In this document: in pieces, positions 7,922 through 16,041 of the stretch
Position numbering within the stretch: the stretch's first letter is position 1
How the letters are laid out: each line of letters starts with the position of its first letter
NCBI GenBank assembly: GCA_049889775.1
Contig: JBMHCT010000010.1
Coordinates: 1-64,000, forward strand
Source: Jejuia sp049889775
Lineage (GTDB): Bacteria > Bacteroidota > Bacteroidia > Flavobacteriales > Flavobacteriaceae
Length of the DNA: 64,000 nucleotides
Reading direction: 5' to 3'
Notes under the pieces: generated by a model
The model's input: only the letters and a program-made list of their open reading frames with translations
What the model was told of the DNA's origin: nothing
Database searches by the model: none
Program-made: the position numbers and the translations under genes

Positions 7922-9451
7922 ATGTTAGAAAAACTAGAAAAAGACCATTATTACCACATCTTCAATCGAGGAATAGATAGTCAGAATATTTTTTTGACCG
8001 AGGATAACATGTCTTATTTTCTAACATTAATAGATAAGCATTTATCTCATAAAGTCGAAGTTCTCGCTTACTGTTTAATGAATAATCATTTTCATTTTGT
8101 TACTAAAGTTATCGAAGATGAAAACATAGCGACCCAAGCTTTATCCAATCTATTTAACGCTTATGCTAAAGCTTTTAATAAGCAGCAGAATAGAACAGGA
8201 AGTTTGTTTGAAAAGCATTTTAAAAGAAAAAAAATTAGTGATGAAACTTATTTAAAAAACTTAGTGATTTATGTGCATAAGAATCCTGCAACCCATAGCT
8301 TAGTAAAAAGTCATAACGATTATGAGTTTTCATCTTATAATTCTTATTTCACTGAATTTCCTTCGAAGTTATCCCCAGAAAAGAATTATATTCTTCAGCT
8401 TTTTGAAAATCTAGAAAATTTTAAGTTTGCTCATGCATCAGACCTACAAGGTTTTCAAAACCTTGCAGGTCTAGAAAAAAATCAGTCAGAAACCAACCTG
8501 CAAGGTCTTAAAGACCTTGTAGGTTTGAATTCTAAAACATCAATGAAAGACAAATTCTACCAATACATACAAGATTTACAAGATAGCATTACCTCCAAAC
8601 TGGAAGAAATTGATGGTAAAGCAAAATTCCAACAGGACATTTGGAAGCGGTCAGAAGGAGGTGGCGGGCGTACTCGCGTTATCGAAAACGGTACTGTTTT
8701 TGAAAAAGGTGGTGTAAATATTTCTGGGGTTCATGGAAAGCTGCCAAAATCCATGCAAGCCTATTTTAAGGTTGGAGATGTCGACTTTTTTGCCTGCGGA
8801 TTGAGCTTAGTGATTCATCCAAAAAGTCCAATGGTGCCAACGGTTCACGCTAATTGGCGGTATTTTGAAATGTATAATGAAAGCGGTGAGATTATTGACC
8901 AATGGTTTGGTGGCGGACAAGACTTAACGCCATATTATCTGTTTGAAGAAGATGCAAAACACTTCCACCAAACTTGTAAAACGGCTTGTGATAAACACAA
9001 TCCAGAATTTTATCCAAAATACAAATCGCGCTGTGATGAGTATTTCTATAATACTCACAGAAATGAAGGTAGAGGTGTTGGCGGCTTGTTTTTTGATTAT
9101 TGCAAAGCCTCTGAAGATATGACCATGGAAAATTGGTATAACTTTGTAACCGAAGTAGGAGATAGCTTTTTGGAAGCTTATGTGCCAATAGTTGAAAAAC
9201 GTAAAGATTTATTATACACTCAATCCAATAGAGATTGGCAAGAAATTAGACGAGGTCGTTACGTGGAATTTAACTTGGTACATGACAAAGGCACCTTATT
9301 CGGTTTAAAAACCAACGGACGTATAGAAAGTATTTTAATGAGTTTACCGCCTCATGTGCAGTGGGTTTACGATCATCACCCTAAATCAGGTAGTGAGGAA
9401 GAGAAATTGATTGAGGTTTTAAAAAACCCTAAAAACTGGATAAACGATTAA
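7922..9451 (+). CDS. hemF: RAYT transposase domain in frame with coproporphyrinogen III oxidase
   Basis: One uninterrupted 509-codon frame. Residues 1 to ~165 are a RAYT/Y1 transposase domain (His56-x-His58, Tyr117 in YVHKNP). Residues ~174-202 are the translation of two REP palindromes (LQGFQNLAGL and LQGLKDLVGL). Residues 208-509 are a complete oxygen-dependent coproporphyrinogen III oxidase, which converts coproporphyrinogen III to protoporphyrinogen IX. HemF signatures are GGGGRTRV, FFACGLSLVIHP, VHANWRYFE, WFGGGQDLTPYY and RRGRYVEFNLVHD. Normal HemF is about 300 residues, so the extra 207 are a RAYT addition. Either a fusion protein is made, or HemF starts at the in-frame ATG at 8543 and the RAYT simply lacks a stop. 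The second seems more likely. hemB follows after 27 bases. Confidence 0.85.
   Translation: MLEKLEKDHYYHIFNRGIDSQNIFLTEDNMSYFLTLIDKHLSHKVEVLAYCLMNNHFHFVTKVIEDENIATQALSNLFNAYAKAFNKQQNRTGSLFEKHFKRKKISDETYLKNLVIYVHKNPATHSLVKSHNDYEFSSYNSYFTEFPSKLSPEKNYILQLFENLENFKFAHASDLQGFQNLAGLEKNQSETNLQGLKDLVGLNSKTSMKDKFYQYIQDLQDSITSKLEEIDGKAKFQQDIWKRSEGGGGRTRVIENGTVFEKGGVNISGVHGKLPKSMQAYFKVGDVDFFACGLSLVIHPKSPMVPTVHANWRYFEMYNESGEIIDQWFGGGQDLTPYYLFEEDAKHFHQTCKTACDKHNPEFYPKYKSRCDEYFYNTHRNEGRGVGGLFFDYCKASEDMTMENWYNFVTEVGDSFLEAYVPIVEKRKDLLYTQSNRDWQEIRRGRYVEFNLVHDKGTLFGLKTNGRIESILMSLPPHVQWVYDHHPKSGSEEEKLIEVLKNPKNWIND
8441..8471. repeat. REP palindrome, right pair, first copy
   Basis: 31-base near-perfect palindrome: arms GACCTACAAGGTTTT and AAAACCTTGCAGGTC around a single C, with one mismatch. 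It begins exactly at a codon boundary of the RAYT-hemF frame (codon 174) and is translated as DLQGFQNLAGL. Confidence 0.9.
8495..8525. repeat. REP palindrome, right pair, second copy
   Basis: 31-base palindrome of the same family: AACCTGCAAGGTCTT and AAGACCTTGTAGGTT around one A. It starts 54 bases after the first copy, at codon 192, and is translated as NLQGLKDLVGL. It ends 17 bases before the HemF ATG at 8543, so an mRNA hairpin here would sit at the hemF translation start. Confidence 0.9.
8543..9451 (+). CDS. hemF: HemF from the internal start (alternative gene model)
   Basis: The in-frame ATG at 8543 opens MKDKFYQYIQDLQDSITSKL, the expected N-terminus of HemF, giving 302 residues against about 300 for the family. 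I prefer it biologically to the 509-codon frame. No clear Shine-Dalgarno lies before it, as is usual in this group; the REP hairpin at 8495-8525 is immediately upstream. Confidence 0.6.
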   Translation: MKDKFYQYIQDLQDSITSKLEEIDGKAKFQQDIWKRSEGGGGRTRVIENGTVFEKGGVNISGVHGKLPKSMQAYFKVGDVDFFACGLSLVIHPKSPMVPTVHANWRYFEMYNESGEIIDQWFGGGQDLTPYYLFEEDAKHFHQTCKTACDKHNPEFYPKYKSRCDEYFYNTHRNEGRGVGGLFFDYCKASEDMTMENWYNFVTEVGDSFLEAYVPIVEKRKDLLYTQSNRDWQEIRRGRYVEFNLVHDKGTLFGLKTNGRIESILMSLPPHVQWVYDHHPKSGSEEEKLIEVLKNPKNWIND

Positions 9452-9478
9452 ACACATTAACGCATAAACATTTATTAA

Positions 9479-10468
9479 ATGTATCCTTTACGAAGAAATA
9501 GACGCTTAAGAACTAACGAAGCTATTCGCTCATTAGTTCGTGAAACTGTAATAACACCAAAAGACTTTTTAGTACCGCTTTTTGTGGTTGAAGGCAAAGG
9601 TATAAAAGATGAAATTCCATCAATGCCTAACTACTTTCGTTACAGTTTAGATTTATTAGAAAATGAAGTCAAAGAACTTTGGAAACTAGGTTTAAAATCG
9701 GTTTTGCTATTTGTAAAAGTACCTGATAACTTAAAGGATAATAAAGGTACTGAAGCTTTAAATTCGAATGGATTAATGCAACGTGCCATTAAAACGGTAA
9801 AAAATGCGTGTCCTAATATGTTGGTAATGACGGATGTAGCTTTAGATCCTTACTCGGCTTATGGACATGACGGTATCATTGAAAACGGACAAATTATCAA
9901 TGACGAAACTGCGGAGGTTTTAGCAGAAATGAGCTTGTCTCATGCACAAGCTGGTGCCGATTTTGTGGCGCCAAGTGATATGATGGACGGACGCATTTTA
10001 ATCATACGAGAAGCTTTAGAAGATGAAGGCTTTACCAATACAGGAATTATGAGCTATTCTGCTAAATATGCTTCTGCTTTTTATGGGCCTTTTAGAGATG
10101 CTTTGGATTCTGCGCCTGTGGATATTCAAGATATTCCAAAAGATAAAAAAACCTATCAAATGGATTATGGCAACCGTTTTGAGGCTATAAGAGAAACGGA
10201 AATGGATATTGATGAAGGTGCGGACATCGTCATGGTAAAACCAGGAATTTCTTATTTAGACATCCTTCGAGACATTAAAAATGATGTTGACGTTCCTATT
10301 GCAGTGTATCAAGTATCTGGTGAATACGCGATGATAAAAGCTGCTGCCGAAAAAGGTTGGTTGGATCATGACCAAATTATGTTAGAAACTACCACGGCTT
10401 TCAAGCGTGCGGGAGCAGATATTATAGCATCGTATTTTGCTAAGGATGTAGTGAAATTAATTTCGTAA
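9479..10468 (+). CDS. hemB: Porphobilinogen synthase (delta-aminolevulinate dehydratase)
   Basis: Condenses two 5-aminolevulinate molecules to porphobilinogen, the substrate of HemC encoded upstream. The 329-residue length is normal. The N-terminal RRNRRLRTNEAIRSLVRET, the metal-site region VMTDVALDPYSAYGHDG, the catalytic-lysine region MSYSAKYASAFYGPFRDA and the second Schiff-base lysine in ADIVMVKPGISYLDI are all present. The allosteric/Zn region reads ALDPYSAYGHDG and lacks the Cys triad of the zinc enzymes, suggesting the magnesium-type. It is the last gene of the haem cluster, and its stop codon directly abuts the stop codon of the opposing gene (TAATTA at 10466-10471). Confidence 0.97.
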   Translation: MYPLRRNRRLRTNEAIRSLVRETVITPKDFLVPLFVVEGKGIKDEIPSMPNYFRYSLDLLENEVKELWKLGLKSVLLFVKVPDNLKDNKGTEALNSNGLMQRAIKTVKNACPNMLVMTDVALDPYSAYGHDGIIENGQIINDETAEVLAEMSLSHAQAGADFVAPSDMMDGRILIIREALEDEGFTNTGIMSYSAKYASAFYGPFRDALDSAPVDIQDIPKDKKTYQMDYGNRFEAIRETEMDIDEGADIVMVKPGISYLDILRDIKNDVDVPIAVYQVSGEYAMIKAAAEKGWLDHDQIMLETTTAFKRAGADIIASYFAKDVVKLIS

Positions 10469-13243
10469 TTATTTCTCCAGTTTTTTTTCCACGGTATATT
10501 CGGTTTCCACATACCCAATCTTGCCATCGGGTGTAATGGCCTCCACAATCACTTGCATATCACCTGTGTTATCACCATTGTAAAATTCTATTTGGGCTTT
10601 TCCGTTAGTATCAGTTTGCACTGAAGGAGACCAATAGACTACTTCTCGAAGATCAGGCACTTTCCAATCTTCATCTTTAAGGTTGTTGTATTTTGGGGTG
10701 TAGAATTCTCGTTTTGGTGAGAAGCCGTCTACCACTCCTTTGAAAATACCTTTAGTTCTATTAAGGCCATAAAAACCTTTACCAGAATAGGTTATAATAT
10801 TAATAACGGAAACGCGACAAGGTGGATACCCATCACACACTCCTAAAACTTCCTTAATAATTTCACATAAATTTTTTGGATTGCGAATTATTTCAAATGA
10901 AGCTACTTGATCGGGCGATGTTTCAGGTATAAACGGATAGTTGAGCCGTTTTGCAGGAATGCCATCAAATAGTATAAATGTGAAACACGAACCTCTTACA
11001 TTGATCAGATCGAAAGATCCAAAAATGCTGCTACTTCTTGAAATAATTTCAATATCATCAGGATATCTAAACTTTAGAATATCGAAAATAGTACCATTCA
11101 TCCATTTATCTTCATTTTTCTCCATGTCCTTACCTTCAATAACAATATCGGGTTTTCCATAAAGTTTCATTACTTTTTCTCTAACAGGCGTTAACTTATA
11201 CCCTGTAATTTCGACTTCGTCCAAGGCAATGGTATTGGAATCTGTTTGAAACGCCTCCACTGACTTTTGCCGTTGAATTTCCTCTTTTAAGAATGGTGTG
11301 ATGATACTATCGGGCAGCTGCACAATTTCCTTTTCCAGATAGTCAATTTTTGGAGGATCAAAAGTCTTGTCCAAAGTAATACTATAATCTTTATTAACAC
11401 CTTTGTTGTTTGTAGATTGGATAACAAAACTGAGCTTATCTGCAAATTCGTTACTGAGGTTAAACTTAAACCGTCCCAGACTATCAGCTTTTTGGGTATA
11501 AACGCCACTTGTTTTACCCAAGGTAAGTAAGGTAAGATCTATCTTTCCCTTTGGTGGTTTTTTATTATTGATCATTTTACGAATGTCACCAGAGACCCAA
11601 AAATCGGTTTCAGGTTCAATATCAAAACGATAATCACTTTTGTTTCGATAAACATAATTGCGCCATCCTTGGGTTAGCATCAGCGCATCTAGATCTCTAT
11701 TGGCATAATTGTTATCAGGTTTAAAATAGTGGTTGGGGGTTTCAATAGTACCTTTAAGTTCAGAATTCAACAGAAAATAAGACAGGATATTGGGCTTAAA
11801 GGCATAGGGTTCGCCAGTTTTAGTTTTATCATGCACCAGAACAGAGAGTTCCGCTATTTGCGGGGTTTCATTTAAATCCGCTATATCGACACGAACGATG
11901 GCCTTGTCCCTTTGGTCATAAACAGAGAGGTTCGGTTTTGCAGAGACACTCAAACGACTAAAAGCACCGGCATTAAAGTATAAACGTTCACAAAGCGGAT
12001 TCTTTTTTTCATCCAAAAGGGTTATTTTTAAGATGCCATCAGGAAGATCTAGGTTATCAATTAAGGCATGGTGTATGCCATTGTGCAACTCAAAGTTATA
12101 GCGATGTATGCGCTTGCCTCTGCTTTTAAAAACTAAGGAAAGACTATCAGCTTCAGTAAGATTACTAGAGACGGTAATTTTTAGATAATCCTCCATTTTA
12201 GAAACCATTAGGGTATAACCAATATCTAAAATCTCAGGTAACGGATATTTATAAACCACATTATCACTACCAACAAGTTTTCCAAAGTACTGATGGGAAG
12301 CTTTTGGCGTAAACAGTACATAGCCCATACCAAGGTTATTGGTGCTGAACTCCGCAATGGTCTGGTCAAGTTCGTTGACGATCTGCCCATTGATACGTTT
12401 GCCCAACCCCTGATAATCCAAACATTTAAACCCTACTTTCGTAGTTAACCCATCCACCAGTTTGCCCCCTTCAGGAAAGAACTGGAGATCGATAAGGTTT
12501 TCATTTACGGCGATAGTTTTAGAAAATGTCGGCTCCTTTTTTACATTAAAGTTTTTGAGCTTGGTATCCCGTAATTTTACTTTAAGCTTTACGTTGGGGG
12601 TTTCTTCGGGTAGATTGTATTCCAAAGCATAAACTCCTTTTTCAGGTTTTATCTCTAAAGAATCTACCAATTCATTGGCATAGAGATACACCAATACAGG
12701 TTTGTTATAATCTTGTTTAATATCCTGAGGGAAGATATTAGCGTTTATTTGATAGTCTGAGGTGTTTTGGGTAATACGAATATCCCGAATAGCATCATTG
12801 GGTGAAGTTTCAGATGCTGAAAGAATCTCGATATACTGACTAAAGATAAAATCATCCCCAAAATTCATATTCCATTTGGTGTAGGCACGAACAAGATAGC
12901 GGCCCACAGGAAGCGAAGCATCCAGATTAAAAAAGCTATCAGCAATACCGCCAACCAATTTTAGTTTCTTTTTAGAAACCACGTTCTTATCAAAGTCGAT
13001 AAGTTCTACATATACTATACCACTCAAATCGGACAGCGAATGGTTCATGGCACTAGTAACGATGACTTTAAACCAAATGGTGCTGCCCGAAGTAAATACG
13101 GTATTGTTTAATTGCACGTATACTTTTTCTGCGTAGGCGTTTTTATGATTTGCGTCAGAATAACTGTTGTTCTGAGAATTTAGGAGCAGTGAAAATCCAA
13201 AAACATTGATTGTTAACAAGATGCAGAAAGAGAGATTTTTCAA
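10469..13243 (-). CDS. Large secreted MG2/plug-domain protein, function unknown
   Basis: 924-residue exported protein with a Sec signal peptide (residues ~1-24, ending near NSQ). The N-terminal ~120 residues resemble an alpha-2-macroglobulin MG2 domain (KVYVQLNNTVFTSGSTIWFKV, then LPVGRYLVRAYTKW). Several beta-sandwich repeats follow. Residues ~690-830 look like a TonB-receptor plug (FDLINVRGSCFTFILFDGIP). The end, with GKAQIEFYNGDNTGDMQVIV, is again macroglobulin-like. No C-terminal sorting domain or barrel is visible. Such proteins are common in Bacteroidetes with no assigned role; a surface or periplasmic function is inferred. It is monocistronic and convergent with hemB. Confidence 0.72.
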   Translation of the reverse strand: MKNLSFCILLTINVFGFSLLLNSQNNSYSDANHKNAYAEKVYVQLNNTVFTSGSTIWFKVIVTSAMNHSLSDLSGIVYVELIDFDKNVVSKKKLKLVGGIADSFFNLDASLPVGRYLVRAYTKWNMNFGDDFIFSQYIEILSASETSPNDAIRDIRITQNTSDYQINANIFPQDIKQDYNKPVLVYLYANELVDSLEIKPEKGVYALEYNLPEETPNVKLKVKLRDTKLKNFNVKKEPTFSKTIAVNENLIDLQFFPEGGKLVDGLTTKVGFKCLDYQGLGKRINGQIVNELDQTIAEFSTNNLGMGYVLFTPKASHQYFGKLVGSDNVVYKYPLPEILDIGYTLMVSKMEDYLKITVSSNLTEADSLSLVFKSRGKRIHRYNFELHNGIHHALIDNLDLPDGILKITLLDEKKNPLCERLYFNAGAFSRLSVSAKPNLSVYDQRDKAIVRVDIADLNETPQIAELSVLVHDKTKTGEPYAFKPNILSYFLLNSELKGTIETPNHYFKPDNNYANRDLDALMLTQGWRNYVYRNKSDYRFDIEPETDFWVSGDIRKMINNKKPPKGKIDLTLLTLGKTSGVYTQKADSLGRFKFNLSNEFADKLSFVIQSTNNKGVNKDYSITLDKTFDPPKIDYLEKEIVQLPDSIITPFLKEEIQRQKSVEAFQTDSNTIALDEVEITGYKLTPVREKVMKLYGKPDIVIEGKDMEKNEDKWMNGTIFDILKFRYPDDIEIISRSSSIFGSFDLINVRGSCFTFILFDGIPAKRLNYPFIPETSPDQVASFEIIRNPKNLCEIIKEVLGVCDGYPPCRVSVINIITYSGKGFYGLNRTKGIFKGVVDGFSPKREFYTPKYNNLKDEDWKVPDLREVVYWSPSVQTDTNGKAQIEFYNGDNTGDMQVIVEAITPDGKIGYVETEYTVEKKLEK

Positions 13244-13343
13244 GATATAAGTTTTTACTTACTAAAAATACTAATTTCTTACATAAAAACCGTTACCAAT
13301 CTGTTAAATTACTTTCGTACATTAGTCACATTATTTTTATAAT

Positions 13344-14450
13344 ATGGCCTTACTTATTTTCTACGGAATCATTTCAATTTTCTTCTCTTTTTTATGTTCA
13401 ATCTTAGAGGCAGTTTTGTTGAGTGTTACACCAACGTTTATCAATGTTAAAAAGAAGGAAAATAAAGCCTATGCCTTGGAGTTGGAGGCTTTAAAAAAGG
13501 ATGTAGATCGTCCGTTAATTGCAATTCTAACCTTAAACACTATTGCACATACCGTTGGTGCAATTTTGGTGGGTGTGCAGGCTAAAGTGGCGTATGCCGA
13601 ATTGTACGGTTCAGAAACGAAAACTATTTTAGGGATTCAATATACCGAAGACATTATGGTAGGTGTCGTTTCAACCATAATGACGATTTTAATTTTAATA
13701 GCTTCTGAAATTATTCCAAAAACCATTGGAGCAACCTACTGGAAAGGTTTAGCAAATTTTACGGCAAAAGCTTTAAAAGTGCTTATTTTTCCTTTAAAAT
13801 GGACGGGTATTTTATGGTTACTGCAGTTAACCACAAAGTTAATTGGTGGCAAAGGACATCATGGTAGTGTGCTTAGTAGAGAAGATTTTCATGCTATGGC
13901 AGATATGGCTCAGGAAGAAGGTGTGTTTCAAGAAAACGAAAGTAAAATCATTAAAAACTTGCTTACGTTTAAAGAGGTATTTGCAAAAGATGTAATGACG
14001 CCCAGAACCGTTATGAAGACAGAGGATGAAACAACCACCGTAGAAGACTTTTTCAAAAGAAATTTAAATCTTCGATTTTCTAGAATACCTGTGTATGCTA
14101 ATGATCAAGATAATATAACGGGGTTAGTTCTTAAAGATGAAATTTTTAAGGAAATGGCCTTAGGAAAAGGAGATAAAAACCTATCGGAATTGAAACGCGA
14201 TATTATCGTTGTAAATAGAGGTTTAGCGATTCCTACTTTATTTGAAAAACTTGTTGAAACGAGAAATCACATGGCTTTGGTTGTGGATGAATATGGCTCA
14301 GTAAGTGGTTTGGTAACCATGGAAGACGTTATAGAAACTTTATTAGGTTTAGAAATTATGGATGAAAGTGATAATGTTTCTGATCTGCAAAGTTTAGCCA
14401 GAAAAAGTTGGGAAGCACGTGCTAAAAAATTGGGGATTATTGAAGAATAG
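13344..14450 (+). CDS. CNNM (DUF21) membrane protein with CBS pair
   Basis: 368-residue member of the HlyC/CorC/CNNM family. Residues 1 to ~180 form the DUF21 membrane domain with about four hydrophobic segments (the first, IFYGIISIFFSFLCSILEAV, includes the small-residue motif before TPTFI). Residues ~200-340 carry two CBS motifs (VMTPRTVMKTEDETTTVEDF; MALVVDEYGSVSGLVTMEDV). The C-terminal CorC_HlyC FAD-like domain found in longer members is absent, as in many Bacteroidetes homologues. Relatives are linked to magnesium or other divalent cation transport; the older label 'haemolysin' is not supported here. Divergent from the large surface-protein gene. Confidence 0.88.
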   Translation: MALLIFYGIISIFFSFLCSILEAVLLSVTPTFINVKKKENKAYALELEALKKDVDRPLIAILTLNTIAHTVGAILVGVQAKVAYAELYGSETKTILGIQYTEDIMVGVVSTIMTILILIASEIIPKTIGATYWKGLANFTAKALKVLIFPLKWTGILWLLQLTTKLIGGKGHHGSVLSREDFHAMADMAQEEGVFQENESKIIKNLLTFKEVFAKDVMTPRTVMKTEDETTTVEDFFKRNLNLRFSRIPVYANDQDNITGLVLKDEIFKEMALGKGDKNLSELKRDIIVVNRGLAIPTLFEKLVETRNHMALVVDEYGSVSGLVTMEDVIETLLGLEIMDESDNVSDLQSLARKSWEARAKKLGIIEE

Positions 14451-14558
14451 GGCAATTAATTGTCTCTATTTATGCCTATAAACACAAGGACCTACCTTAA
14501 AATAAATAAAGTAGACCCTTGTTAGGAACAAATTAAAATTAATAGCCAATATTTTAAA

Positions 14559-14957
14559 CTATTCGTCTTTTGTACCTTGCCATGTTCCAGATTCATTAAA
14601 AGTTGGATTGTTCCATGTGCCTGATGAGGTTGTTGCTCGAAATTTGCCTGTAAATGTGGCGCCGTTGGCAGCAGAACCTGCAACGGCATCAAAATTACCA
14701 GCATTGTCCATAGTGCCATTAAGCCCAAGGGTTTGTTGCAAATCATTAGAAAAAGCAGTTCCAGTTACTGTACCGTTGGCATTGACCACTACGGTGTAAG
14801 TGCCAGAGTCGTCACCTTCAAATGTGCCAGACCATGAGCCTGCAATTATTTCAAGAGATACTTCCTCTTCAATAGTCGTATCATCACTACCATTACAACT
14901 AAATGTTAAAAGTGTCAATGAAAAAATCAAGAGGGTTAAAAATTTTGTTGTCTTCAT
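14559..14957 (-). CDS. Small lipoprotein, function unknown
   Basis: 132-residue putative lipoprotein. I chose the ATG at 14957 over the longer frame (to 15017) because it places a signal peptide, MKTTKFLTLLIFSLTLLTFS, directly before the lipobox Cys21 (CNGSDD). After an acidic linker the protein is Gly/Thr/Ser-rich beta sequence: IAGSWSGTFEGDDSGTYTV, GTVTGTAFS, GATFTGKF, SGTWQGTKDE. The alternating G-x-W/F/T patterns suggest a small beta-barrel or sandwich of lipocalin type, but no family can be named. It is a single gene with no same-strand neighbour. Confidence 0.75.
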   Translation of the reverse strand: MKTTKFLTLLIFSLTLLTFSCNGSDDTTIEEEVSLEIIAGSWSGTFEGDDSGTYTVVVNANGTVTGTAFSNDLQQTLGLNGTMDNAGNFDAVAGSAANGATFTGKFRATTSSGTWNNPTFNESGTWQGTKDE

Positions 14958-15084
14958 ACTAAATATACTTTTGTTGTTTTTAGTTACATCGGGCATATTT
15001 AAAAATGTCATCATCAATTTTGAGAATTTTTATTGTCCCACTAAAGCATAAAATTTCTTAGTTCCTGTGGACTTATGCATCAGT

Positions 15085-15111
15085 TTGTCATTCCGCACTT
15101 GATGCGGATCC
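15085..15111. repeat. Short palindromic repeat (half-element)
   Basis: TTGTCATT followed by the hairpin CCGCA-CTTGA-TGCGG and ATCC. It shares the TTGTCAT end with the 80-base element at 5257-5336 and looks like a single-hairpin version. It lies in the 483-base gap 14958-15440. Confidence 0.65.
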
Positions 15112-15170
15112 ATTTTTTCATCTGGACTAAAAGATTCTTGTCTAAACTTTAGTTAAAATTACTATTTAAC

Positions 15171-15347
15171 TGAGTTCGATATAACACAAAGCTTAATTCA
15201 AACCTGTCAGATTGAGTGGTTTTTCGCAGTAAAACGGAGAAAAATTGTATCGAAATCTAGGGTTTTGGACGAAAATCATTTGTTTTCGATACGTTTTTGC
15301 TAAGGCAAAAACACTTAAACTGACATGATTTTCTTAAATCGAACTCA
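15171..15347. repeat. 177-base inverted-repeat element (MITE-like)
   Basis: Perfect 10-bp ends TGAGTTCGAT (15171-15180) and ATCGAACTCA (15338-15347). Nested imperfect arms continue inward: TGTCAGATTGAGTG against CACTTAAACTGACA, and GTATCGAAAT against TTTTCGATAC, with a central palindrome AACGGAGAAAAATT..TTTT. The whole could fold as one long hairpin. It has no convincing open reading frame. It occupies most of the 483-base gap between the small lipoprotein gene and the alkyltransferase; apart from this and the short palindrome at 15085 I see nothing else in the gap. Confidence 0.75.
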
Positions 15348-15440
15348 CGTTATTTAGAAAGATGTGTTGTGATGCTTTATTGGAATAGTGTAATGTTTCA
15401 TATTTTGTATCTTCAATTTTTATATTGAAACGAACAATTA

Positions 15441-15914
15441 ATGGAAGAATGCATTATCAATTCACCTTTAGGATATACCAAAATTATTGGTGATGAAGAT
15501 GGTATTTGCTCTATTTCAGTATTAAATTCGGAAGAAAAAATCACCTCTATTATTCCCGAGACTCTAGAAGATTGTGCTATTCAACTGCAAGAATATTTTA
15601 AGGGTGAGCGACAACAATTCGATTTAAAATTGAATCCCGAAGGCACCGATTTTCAAAAGCAAGTTTGGAAACAATTAGAACAAATTCCTTTTGGAAAAAC
15701 AATATCGTATCTTGAATTATCGCGAATACTGGGTAATGAAAAAGCCATTAGAGCTGTAGCTAATGCCAACAGCAAAAATCCGTTGTGGATTCTTGTGCCC
15801 TGTCATCGTGTAATTGGGAGCGATGGTTCCTTAACAGGTTATGCTGGAGGTTTACACAGAAAACAATGGCTTTTGGAGCATGAAAGTTCTTTTAAACAGT
15901 TGTCATTATTTTAA
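15441..15914 (+). CDS. ogt: Methylated-DNA-protein-cysteine methyltransferase
   Basis: Suicide repair enzyme that transfers the alkyl group from O6-alkylguanine (and O4-alkylthymine) in DNA to its own cysteine. The 157-residue length fits the single-domain Ogt/MGMT form without an Ada-type N-terminus. The acceptor Cys121 lies in LVPCHRVIGSDGSLTGYAGG, and the helix-turn-helix DNA-binding segment FQKQVWKQLEQIPFGKTISY precedes it. The Arg finger (KAIRAVANAN) is intact, so the enzyme looks active. It is monocistronic, preceded by an inverted-repeat element. Confidence 0.96.
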   Translation: MEECIINSPLGYTKIIGDEDGICSISVLNSEEKITSIIPETLEDCAIQLQEYFKGERQQFDLKLNPEGTDFQKQVWKQLEQIPFGKTISYLELSRILGNEKAIRAVANANSKNPLWILVPCHRVIGSDGSLTGYAGGLHRKQWLLEHESSFKQLSLF

Positions 15915-16041
15915 CTTCTTTTAGTTCATCTTGCGGGGTTCATGCTTAATCATGAAAGGACAAAATTACTCGTCTTACAATTCCTATGTGCCATAATAAT
16001 TGAACCAATATTTGCATTTAAAAAATCAAAGAACATACTAA

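Larger units (their letters stand above)
7880..8525 (+). mobile_element. REP-RAYT unit inserted in front of hemF
   Basis: A single Y1-type REP-associated tyrosine transposase domain is bounded by one REP on the left (7880-7905) and an inverted pair on the right (8441-8471, 8495-8525). The transposase part shows the metal-binding His-x-His (NNHFHF, His56 and His58) and the nucleophile context YVHKNP (Tyr117), both intact. RAYTs are domesticated relatives of IS200/IS605 transposases that act on REP sequences. The boundaries given are those of the REPs; no target duplication was identified. Confidence 0.75.

Noticed and set aside
7880..8525. Complete IS200/IS605 insertion sequence
   Set aside because: There is no TnpB or TnpA-sized IS with ends; motifs and REP flanks fit a RAYT instead.
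8892..9188. 98-codon minus-strand frame inside hemF
   Set aside because: It lies opposite strongly conserved HemF motifs and is a by-product of their codons.
14958..15017. 20-codon N-terminal extension of the small lipoprotein
   Set aside because: Use of the ATG at 14957 puts the signal peptide at the true N-terminus.
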